Shown here piece by piece: positions 1 through 5,547 of a DNA stretch of 5,547 nucleotides. The DNA comes from CAZQIC01 sp964593555. GTDB lineage: Bacteria; Bacteroidota; Bacteroidia; JAFLBG01. The position numbers and the translations under genes are program-made. Positions within the stretch are counted from its first letter, which is position 1, and the number at the start of each line of letters is the position of its first letter. The DNA is taken from assembly GCA_964593555.1 (NCBI GenBank), contig CAZQIC010000194.1, positions 1-5,547 on the forward strand. Reading direction: 5' to 3'. The notes below the pieces were generated by a model. It saw nothing but the letters and a program-made list of their open reading frames with translations. It had not been told where the DNA came from and did not search any database.

Positions 1-51
1 GGAATGCAGCGCACATCTCCCCTTTGGAGAGAAAAAGTTCCATAATATTTC

Positions 52-83
52 TTTGTTTAACCATCGCTTTGCAATAGTTTTTG
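52..83 (+). promoter_or_regulatory. Candidate Bacteroidota-type promoter for the receiver-fusion operon
   Basis: TTTG at 52-55 is followed by exactly 19 bases and then TAGTTTTTG at 75-83. The Bacteroidota housekeeping promoter is described as a TTTG element about 19 bases upstream of TAnnTTTG. The match is good except for one extra T in the downstream element. Transcription would start shortly after position 83, giving a leader of only about 15-20 bases before the ATG at 106. The call rests on motif and spacing alone. In AT-rich DNA such matches can arise by chance, so confidence is modest. Confidence 0.38.
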
Positions 84-105
84 CATACATAATAATTAAT
101 TTCCC

Positions 106-570
106 ATGAACACTAAACAACAACGTATTCCTATTAACATCCTGCTTGCAGATGATGATAAAGATGATCGTTTCTTCTTTGCCCAAGCATTAAAAGAGTT
201 GTCTATCCCGACTAAACTTGTAACGGTTGAGGACGGGGAAAAGCTTATGAATTACCTTTCTAAAAATTCAGAAAACCTTCCTAATGTTCTTTTCCTTGAC
301 CTCAATATGCCCCGCAAAAATGGGAATGAATGCCTTTTAGAAATAAAACTCAACAAAAAATTTCAACCGCTTCCGGTAATCATATATTCTACTTCTCTTG
401 ACGAAACCATTGCCGATGTATTATACAAAAACGGAGCATACTATTACGTTCGCAAGACCGATTTGGGAGAACTCAAAAAAGTACTCCAGAGTTTTCTTAC
501 TACGATGGTAGAAAAAAAATTTACACGCCCTACAAGAGATAAGTTCATACTCAGTTTGCAAGAGGTGTAA
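106..570 (+). CDS. Single-domain response regulator (CheY/Rcp1-like receiver)
   Basis: This 154-residue protein is almost entirely one receiver domain, with no DNA-binding or enzymatic output. It would accept a phosphoryl group from a histidine kinase and act by protein contact in the cytosol. The acidic pocket is D16-D17 in the motif LADDD. The phospho-acceptor is D65 in FLDLNMP. The switch hydroxyl is S95 in IIYSTS, and the conserved lysine is K117 in YVRKTD. The usual proline after that lysine is replaced by T118. About 25 residues follow the last receiver helix, a length normal for the Rcp1-like group that serves phytochrome-type and PAS kinases. The ATG at 106 is chosen because the receiver fold begins about 11 residues in. 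No Shine-Dalgarno is visible, as is usual in Bacteroidota. The fusion kinase starts 17 bases after this stop codon, so the two are probably co-transcribed and are probable partners. Family assignment is firm; the kinase partner is inferred. Confidence 0.93.
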   Translation: MNTKQQRIPINILLADDDKDDRFFFAQALKELSIPTKLVTVEDGEKLMNYLSKNSENLPNVLFLDLNMPRKNGNECLLEIKLNKKFQPLPVIIYSTSLDETIADVLYKNGAYYYVRKTDLGELKKVLQSFLTTMVEKKFTRPTRDKFILSLQEV

Positions 571-587
571 AATCATAATCATTTACC

Positions 588-3500
588 ATGCTCAAAAAAA
601 CTTCCGGCAACAGAAATAAAAAATCACCTGCTAAAAAAAATCCTTCGGCTAAAACGAATGAGACAAAAAAGCATCCTTTTCCGGTAGTTGCCATCGGTGC
701 TTCTACAGGAGGGATTGAAGCTGTTTCAGAGTTATTGAAAAATTTACCAGCCAACACTGGCATGGCATATATTATTGTACAGCACCTCAATAAGGATCAT
801 AAAAGCTACCTCACTTCTATTTTGTCTAAAACAACTAAAATGGAAGTGCAGGAAATAGATGAAATGGAACTTATGAAACCCGATAATGTTTACGTGATTC
901 CATATAATAGAGGAATTAAGGTAACGAACGGACATATAAAATTGATTCCCCGTTCAAAAGACGGCAATGCTGTCTCCATTGATATTCTTTTTTCCTCGCT
1001 CGCTTTAACTCATAAAGAAAATGTTATTGGTGTGATTCTTTCAGGGAATCTCCATGATGGAACAATAGGGCTGAAAGCAATTAAAGATGCAGGTGGAATA
1101 ACTTTTGCCCAGGATGGTTCCGCACAAGCACACAGCATGCCTCAATCGGCCATTGCTTCAGGGGTAGTGGATTTTGTTTTGTCGCCTAAAGAAATAGCCC
1201 GTGAATTTATTCGTCTTAGTAAAAATGGTTTTTTAACGCGGGGTGCTAAAGGGAAGCAGCAGGAAGATACGAGTATTGAAGATAACGACCCGCATTTGAA
1301 AACTATTTTAGAGATTTTGCATAAAAAATTTAATGTTGATTTTAGCCGGTACAAAATGTCTACCGTTAGAAGGCGGATTCAAAACAGGATGCTTCAATGT
1401 CATGTAAAAACAATAAAAGAATATGCTAAATTATTATTAAAAAAAACCAATGAGGTAGATATACTTTACAAGGATTTACTTATTAATGTAACCAGTTTTT
1501 TTAGGGACAAGGAAAACTTCCAGTATTTAAAAACCACTTTGCTGCCTAAAATTCTTAAAAGTAAAGCAGATAGTGACCAAGCAATAAGAATATGGATACC
1601 TGCCTGTTCAACAGGAGAAGAAGCCTATACAATTGCCATGCTAATTACAGAGTTGCAGGATCATAAAACTAAAAAAAACCCCATCCAGATTTTCGCTACG
1701 GACCTTAGCGATCATGCCATACACGATGCTCGCATTGGTGAATATTCGCAAAGCGATGTGAAACCTATTACCAAAGAGCGTATTGAACGTTTCTTTATCA
1801 AAACGGATAATCATTATCGTGTAATTAAAGAAATTCGTGAAATGTGCGTGTTTGCGCCTCACAATGTGTTGCGCGACCCTCCTTTTTTACGACTGGATTT
1901 AATTAGTTGTCGTAACCTTCTTATTTATTTCGACGCTGCCGCGCAGAAAAAAGCGCTTGCGATTTTTCATTTTGCTTTAGGTAATGGGAAATACCTAATG
2001 CTCGGTAAATCAGAAACCACCGGAACGTCCTCACAGCTTTTTACACGAACAAGCAAAAAACTCACATTTTTCTCTAAGAAAAAAAACATAGGTCTACTTA
2101 AAGTGCCTGAACTGTTGCCTCGTTTTTCAAGAACAGTCATTAATGCAAAAAACACAACACCCACCTCGAAAAACAACACAGGTATTAATTCCACAGAACT
2201 CGATAGCGTTATTGATTCCGCTCTTCTCTCAAATTATGTACCTGCCTGTGCCATCATTAATAAAGACATGGAAATACTTAAGTTCAGGGGCTCAACTTCT
2301 TTATTTCTTACACATCCTTCAGGGAACGCCAGTTTAAATATTCTAAAAATGACGCGCACTGAAATTGCTTTTGATTTACGTAGCGCAATTCATAAAGCCA
2401 TTAAAACAAAGCAACCGGTGCGTAAATCAGATATTGAAATGAATTTTGGTTCTTCAGTTCGACTGATAACACTGGAAGTGTGTCCTCTTAAAGTTGAATG
2501 GGAGGAGCCTCTATTCCTTATTGTTTTCACTGACCAAAGGACTAATTATAATCAAAACGAAAAAGGCAGAAAAAATAGTTCCACAGAAAAAGATCGCAGA
2601 ATAAAAAAGCAGGCAGAAGAATTGAATAATGCACATGCGGAAATGCACTCCATCATTGAAGCAAGAGAAACAGCTTACGAGGAATTGCAGGCTGCCAATG
2701 AAGAGATTGTATCAACTAATGAGGAATTTCAGAGCTTAAACGAAGAGCTAGAGACCTCTAAGGAAGAAATTGAAGCCACTAATGAGGAGCTTATTTCTAC
2801 AAACGAGGAGTTGCGAATACGTAACGAGCAACTGACAGAAACTTATGATTTTGCAATTGCCATCGCAGCGACCATGCACGAACCTTTTCTTGTGCTTGGA
2901 AAAGACCTTCGGATAAGATCAGCCAACAAGGCTTTTTATAAAAAATTTATGGTTCTCCGAAAAGAGACAGAAGGAAAACTATTGTATGAACTGGGCAACC
3001 ACCAGTGGGATATTGCAAGTCTGCGTGAACTTTTAGAAAATATTATTCAAAAAGATGCTTCTTTCAATGATTATCTGATTACACATGTTTTCCCTAAAAT
3101 AGGAAAGAAAAGCATGCTCCTTAATGCAAGACGAATCATACAAAAGTCTCAGAATGAACATTTGATTTTACTCGCCTTTACGGATGTTACCGAAAGTATC
3201 CGAAAACGAAGGGCAGAAAAAAAAGGATTGGAAAATATTATCAGTGAAAGAACAACTCAATTAGAGGAGAGTTATAAGACGCTCGAAGAAAAGAACGTTT
3301 TTTTAGAAAAAGCGAACAAAGAGTTGGAAACGTTCACTTTTATATCGAGCCATGATTTACAGGAGCCATTGCGTAAAATAAAAAATTTTTCCGACAGCCT
3401 GCTCCAGGAAGAAAATAAAAATTTATCAGGAAAGGGCAAACATTATTTAAAAAGAATGGAGGAAACGGTTAAGCGGATGCAGATGCTTATTGAAGATTTG

Positions 3501-4025
3501 CTTGCTTACTCTCGTGTAAAGAATGGCGCACATAATTTTGAAAAGACATATCTCAATGAAATTGCGAAAGAAGTTATAGACAACTTTTCTGAAACTCTTA
3601 AAGAAAAAAAGGCAGAGATAAAAGCCGATGGACTTTGCCACGCAAAGATCATTCGCTTTCAGTTCCGTCAGGTACTACAAAATCTTATCAGTAACGCTCT
3701 CAAATTTTCACACCCCAAAAGATTTCCCCGAATAATCATAAAGTGCGAAATTAAATCAGGAAATATATTAAAAATCAAAGACCTCTTACCCGAAGTTAAC
3801 TATTGCCATTTAACTGTTAGTGACAACGGTATTGGTTTCAAACGGCAGTATAAAGACCGAATTTTTGAAGTGTTCCAGCGTCTTCATGAGTTTGATAAAT
3901 ATAAAGGTACGGGCATTGGGCTTGCCATCTGTAAACGAATTATTGAAAACCACAATGGTATTATTACCGCAACAGGAAAATTAAACAAGGGCACACGAAT
4001 TGATATTTATATTCCAGCGTCTTAA
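588..4025 (+). CDS. CheB-CheR-PAS-PAS-histidine kinase fusion protein
   Basis: This 1145-residue cytosolic protein joins receptor-adaptation enzymes to a sensor kinase. Residues 1-30 are a basic, lysine-rich tail. Residues 31-215 are CheB methylesterase with triad S39 (GASTGG), H66 (VQHL) and D157 (LHDGT), but with no N-terminal receiver. Residues 236-500 are CheR methyltransferase: R306 in TSFFRD, the SAM-binding stretch ACSTGEEAY near 339-347, D372 in ATDLSD, and SCRNLLIYF at 440-448. A PAS-like domain spans about 540-655, a coiled coil 665-755 and a second PAS about 756-870. A second short coiled coil leads to HisKA, with phospho-acceptor H922 in SSHDLQEPLR. The HATPase has an N box with N1032 and N1036, a G1 box DNGIGF at 1079-1084, an F box FEVF near 1093, and a G2 box GTGIGL at 1107-1112. 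All kinase signature residues are present, so it should be active. No membrane segment or signal peptide is seen. The ATG at 588 is the first in frame after a stop at 576-578. The domain order matches known CheB/CheR hybrid kinases. The methyl-accepting substrate is unknown. Confidence 0.93.
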   Translation: MLKKTSGNRNKKSPAKKNPSAKTNETKKHPFPVVAIGASTGGIEAVSELLKNLPANTGMAYIIVQHLNKDHKSYLTSILSKTTKMEVQEIDEMELMKPDNVYVIPYNRGIKVTNGHIKLIPRSKDGNAVSIDILFSSLALTHKENVIGVILSGNLHDGTIGLKAIKDAGGITFAQDGSAQAHSMPQSAIASGVVDFVLSPKEIAREFIRLSKNGFLTRGAKGKQQEDTSIEDNDPHLKTILEILHKKFNVDFSRYKMSTVRRRIQNRMLQCHVKTIKEYAKLLLKKTNEVDILYKDLLINVTSFFRDKENFQYLKTTLLPKILKSKADSDQAIRIWIPACSTGEEAYTIAMLITELQDHKTKKNPIQIFATDLSDHAIHDARIGEYSQSDVKPITKERIERFFIKTDNHYRVIKEIREMCVFAPHNVLRDPPFLRLDLISCRNLLIYFDAAAQKKALAIFHFALGNGKYLMLGKSETTGTSSQLFTRTSKKLTFFSKKKNIGLLKVPELLPRFSRTVINAKNTTPTSKNNTGINSTELDSVIDSALLSNYVPACAIINKDMEILKFRGSTSLFLTHPSGNASLNILKMTRTEIAFDLRSAIHKAIKTKQPVRKSDIEMNFGSSVRLITLEVCPLKVEWEEPLFLIVFTDQRTNYNQNEKGRKNSSTEKDRRIKKQAEELNNAHAEMHSIIEARETAYEELQAANEEIVSTNEEFQSLNEELETSKEEIEATNEELISTNEELRIRNEQLTETYDFAIAIAATMHEPFLVLGKDLRIRSANKAFYKKFMVLRKETEGKLLYELGNHQWDIASLRELLENIIQKDASFNDYLITHVFPKIGKKSMLLNARRIIQKSQNEHLILLAFTDVTESIRKRRAEKKGLENIISERTTQLEESYKTLEEKNVFLEKANKELETFTFISSHDLQEPLRKIKNFSDSLLQEENKNLSGKGKHYLKRMEETVKRMQMLIEDLLAYSRVKNGAHNFEKTYLNEIAKEVIDNFSETLKEKKAEIKADGLCHAKIIRFQFRQVLQNLISNALKFSHPKRFPRIIIKCEIKSGNILKIKDLLPEVNYCHLTVSDNGIGFKRQYKDRIFEVFQRLHEFDKYKGTGIGLAICKRIIENHNGIITATGKLNKGTRIDIYIPAS
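2670..2837 (+). repeat. Eight in-register heptads in the signalling coiled coil
   Basis: Residues 695-750 of the fusion kinase divide into eight consecutive seven-residue units of the form x-x-N-E-E-[L/I/F]-x: TAYEELQ, AANEEIV, STNEEFQ, SLNEELE, TSKEEIE, ATNEELI, STNEELR, IRNEQLT. The DNA period is 21 bases, with divergent codons. The run sits between the two PAS domains, and the regular hydrophobic position predicts a parallel dimeric coiled coil. It probably passes a conformational signal from the CheB-CheR-PAS half to the second PAS and the kinase. NEE-rich helices of this kind are characteristic of CheB/CheR hybrid kinases. Confidence 0.85.
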
Positions 4026-4044
4026 AAATATGGAGGTATAATCT
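4026..4044. other. Convergent 19-base gap between the fusion kinase and the opposite-strand kinase
   Basis: The stop codons of the + strand fusion gene and the minus-strand kinase gene face each other across 19 bases. I see no strong GC hairpin with a following T-run on either strand. Transcripts may therefore run into the opposite gene, or end by another mechanism. A GGAGGT at 4032-4037 resembles a Shine-Dalgarno sequence but precedes no start codon. Confidence 0.7.
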
Positions 4045-5247
4045 TTAAGCGTTTTTATCAAACTCGATTTTGTCTCCTGTTTCTATTTTATCCGCAGGTT
4101 TATCCAATGGCAGTGTAAAATAAAAGGTAGAGCCTTCACCTTCTATGCTTTCGACCCATATTTCACCGCCATTTTTTTCTAAAAATCCTTTCACTAACAA
4201 TAAGCCAATTCCGGCCCCCTTATTTTCTTTTCTTGCGCTTGAAAGGGATTTCATTTGTGGGGTAAAAAGTTTTTCCTGTATTTCCTTTGACATTCCAAGC
4301 CCGGTATCCTTAATTTCAACAACCATTTTATCCTCACTTTTCTTCGCAGTAATTGTAATTTTTCCTCCTTCGTGGGAATGTTTTATAGCATTTGAAACAA
4401 TGTTTTGAAGTACAGAAAGCAACATTTTTTCATCGGCAAAAACACTTGCATTTTCTTCAATTTCATGATGAAGGTTTATTGTATTTACAGAAGCAGTTTC
4501 CTTTAAAGTATCAAACACCTTATTGACATATTTAGAAAGCTCAATCTTTGTCGGGGTAAACGCATCCGCTGCGTATTTGATTCTTGCCCATTCCACAAGG
4601 TAGTCTAACATATTTAACTCATCTGTTGATGCTTTATGGAGATGTTCAAGTAATTCTTTTGCTTCAGTAGGCTTAATTTTATCAATATTTGATTTCAAGT
4701 AATCAGCCCCTTGAATAATCCCGGCTAACGGACTTCTTAAATCATGCGAGAGTATAGCAAGTATACTTTCTTTATGAGTATTAAGTTCTTCCAGTTCTTT
4801 TACATATTTCTTTATAGCGTCTTCAGATTTTTTTCTCTCCGTTAAATCCCGAAGAATTTTAACGTATCCTAACAATTCTCCATCTATACCGGTTAGTGGG
4901 AAAACTAAACCATAAGCATAAAATTTGCTCCCATCTTTACATATATGCCATCTATTGTCTACCGCTCTGCCCTCCTTTATTGCTGCATCAATTTCTGTTT
5001 TAGGAACGCCATTATTAATATCTTCCTCTGTAAAAATAATATCAAAAGGCTTCCCGATAACTTCATCTGTTTTATAGCCAAATATGGTTTCTGATCCCGA
5101 ACTCCAACTGTTAATCATTAATTCTTCATCAAGAGTGAAAATAGAATAATCTTGCAAGCTATCTATTAGCTGACTATAAAATTCGGCTGTGGGTACGTAT
5201 TGGTTTTTAAGAACCTTTGGGTAGGCTTGCTGATTTTCGTTTTTCAT
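4045..5247 (-). CDS. Soluble PAS-domain sensor histidine kinase
   Basis: This 400-residue cytosolic kinase has the order PAS, HisKA, HATPase, with no transmembrane segment, signal peptide or receiver. The PAS domain covers about residues 24-137 and ends in the PAC-type sequence GYVKILRDLTERKK. A short helix at about 138-160 leads to HisKA, with phospho-acceptor H168 in LSHDLRSPL. The ATPase has an N box with N282 and N286 (QNIVSNAIKHS), a G1 box DTGLGMS at 314-320, a KLFTP F box near 326-330, and a G2 box GAGIGL at 344-349. All residues needed for autophosphorylation are present. The PAS ligand cannot be read from sequence; no cysteine or histidine pattern marks a flavin or haem site. The ATG at 5247 is preferred because the next methionine (M44) lies inside the PAS fold. 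Bases just upstream are A-rich with no Shine-Dalgarno. No receiver gene adjoins it. It may signal to the receiver at the far end of the window or to an unlinked partner. Confidence 0.92.
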   Translation of the reverse strand: MKNENQQAYPKVLKNQYVPTAEFYSQLIDSLQDYSIFTLDEELMINSWSSGSETIFGYKTDEVIGKPFDIIFTEEDINNGVPKTEIDAAIKEGRAVDNRWHICKDGSKFYAYGLVFPLTGIDGELLGYVKILRDLTERKKSEDAIKKYVKELEELNTHKESILAILSHDLRSPLAGIIQGADYLKSNIDKIKPTEAKELLEHLHKASTDELNMLDYLVEWARIKYAADAFTPTKIELSKYVNKVFDTLKETASVNTINLHHEIEENASVFADEKMLLSVLQNIVSNAIKHSHEGGKITITAKKSEDKMVVEIKDTGLGMSKEIQEKLFTPQMKSLSSARKENKGAGIGLLLVKGFLEKNGGEIWVESIEGEGSTFYFTLPLDKPADKIETGDKIEFDKNA

Positions 5248-5285
5248 GTGTAGATGTTTTTTCTTTTTAATGTCACATGGAATAC

Positions 5286-5325
5286 GCCATATTCATTTGC
5301 GGTTTGTATGCCTTAGGTATATGGC
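5286..5325 (-). other. Inverted repeat in the putative kinase leader
   Basis: GCCATAT at 5286-5292 is perfectly complementary to ATATGGC at 5319-5325, with 26 bases between them. The interval contains a second, compact dyad, ATGCCTTAGGTAT at 5308-5320, which overlaps the right arm of the outer stem, so the two pairings would compete. They lie about 40-80 bases upstream of the kinase ATG. They could be an operator or a leader structure. Short matches like these can also arise by chance. Confidence 0.35.
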
Positions 5326-5359
5326 TATTTCATCTGTCATAAAAGGATTAAGTAAAACA

Positions 5360-5479
5360 GAATAATTATGCCAAGTACTTCGGCATCTTGATAAAGATAC
5401 CCGGCTTTTGACACCTCAATTTTACATTTCGTTGAAAGGCTTTTATAGATAGCTAAGTGGGAATAATTTAATTATGCCA
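5360..5479. repeat. Short direct repeat, interrupted in one copy
   Basis: GAATAATTATGCCA at 5360-5373 reappears at 5461-5479 as GAATAATTTAATTATGCCA, the same sequence with five extra bases (TAATT) in the middle. The identical core TAATTATGCCA spans 11 bases in both copies, about 106 bases apart. It may be a repeated protein-binding site or a small duplication. The AT-rich half is weak evidence by itself; the shared ATGCCA end makes it more notable. Confidence 0.4.
5368..5398. other. Two adjacent short hairpins upstream of the minus-strand kinase
   Basis: ATGCC at 5368-5372 pairs with GGCAT at 5382-5386 around a nine-base centre containing the palindrome AAGTACTT. It overlaps a second hairpin with ATCTT at 5385-5389, loop GATA and AAGAT at 5394-5398. 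Neither is followed by a T-run on either strand, so they do not look like intrinsic terminators. They are better candidates for operator dyads or leader RNA structure. Confidence 0.35.
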
Positions 5480-5547
5480 GTTATCAGGATTTATACCAAT
5501 TAGACAAATAATATAGTTTTTATTTTTTTGCCTCAACTTAATCTCTC

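Larger units (their letters stand above)
5248..5547. other. Non-coding region upstream of the minus-strand kinase
   Basis: No convincing gene is seen in these 300 bases on either strand. They would contain the promoter and leader of the minus-strand kinase and possibly the edge of a gene beyond the window. Several short inverted repeats lie here: 5286-5292 with 5319-5325, 5308-5320, 5368-5386 and 5385-5398. A direct repeat ending in ATGCCA occurs at 5360-5373 and 5461-5479. No Bacteroidota promoter of good quality is found close to the kinase start. The best but weak minus-strand match is TTG at 5536-5534, then 20 bases, then TATTATTTG at 5513-5505, which would imply a leader of roughly 250 bases. 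Confidence 0.6.

Noticed and set aside
16..30. Small hairpin TCTCC-CCTTT-GGAGA near the left edge as a terminator of an upstream gene
   Set aside because: The stem is only five pairs and no T-run follows on either strand; what follows on the + strand is A-rich.
2143..2337. Open frame of 64 codons inside the fusion gene in another + frame
   Set aside because: It lies wholly within the CheR-PAS linker and PAS coding sequence, has no recognisable domain, and is explained as a shadow frame, as are the other short frames overlapping the two kinase genes.
4026..4047. Bidirectional terminator in the convergent gap
   Set aside because: The only dyad is a few A-T pairs around GGAGG, too weak to support a call.
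5392..5399. Minus-strand TATCTTTA as a -7 element nearer the kinase start
   Set aside because: It lacks the final G, and the nearest TTG lies 17 bases upstream, not about 19.
5513..5530. T-rich stretch at the right edge as a + strand intrinsic terminator
   Set aside because: No stable stem precedes it and no + strand gene lies immediately upstream.
5505..5536. Minus-strand promoter TTG-N20-TATTATTTG for the second kinase
   Set aside because: The upstream element is not a full TTTG, both spacings are off by one, and it would leave a leader of about 250 bases. It is noted in the intergenic entry only.

Overview
The window holds three cytosolic signal-transduction genes and two short non-coding flanks. 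It looks like a Bacteroidota genome, though I cannot name a genus. Base composition is AT-rich, none of the three start codons has a recognisable Shine-Dalgarno sequence, and the only credible promoter resembles the Bacteroidota TTTG-N19-TAnnTTTG type. The response regulator (a YSTS strand, no output domain) is also of a kind common in that phylum. This assignment is inferred from style and does not rest on a marker gene.

Layout: positions 1-105 are a leader with a candidate promoter. A two-gene + strand operon follows: a stand-alone receiver (106-570), then 17 bases later a 1145-residue fusion (588-4025). The fusion reads CheB methylesterase, CheR methyltransferase, PAS, a long heptad-repeat coiled coil, a second PAS, HisKA, HATPase. 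Converging on it across a 19-base gap is a minus-strand gene (4045-5247) for a 400-residue PAS histidine kinase. Positions 5248-5547 are non-coding and lie upstream of that kinase. They contain several short inverted repeats and a recurring ATGCC core.

How the parts may work together: the fusion carries both chemotaxis-type adaptation activities, glutamate methylation and demethylation, on the same chain as a complete kinase core. Its CheB part has no receiver of its own, and the chain has no membrane segment. The receiver encoded just upstream is the obvious phosphorylation partner. The convergent kinase has no receiver gene beside it and may feed the same receiver. No MCP, CheA, CheW or DNA-binding output is encoded here, so the methylated substrate and the final output are unknown.

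The CheB-CheR-PAS-kinase architecture is a known family rather than a new system. The points most worth a second look are the pairing of this fusion with a lone receiver, a near-exact run of eight heptads in the signalling helix, a changed catalytic loop in CheB, and the structured region upstream of the convergent kinase.
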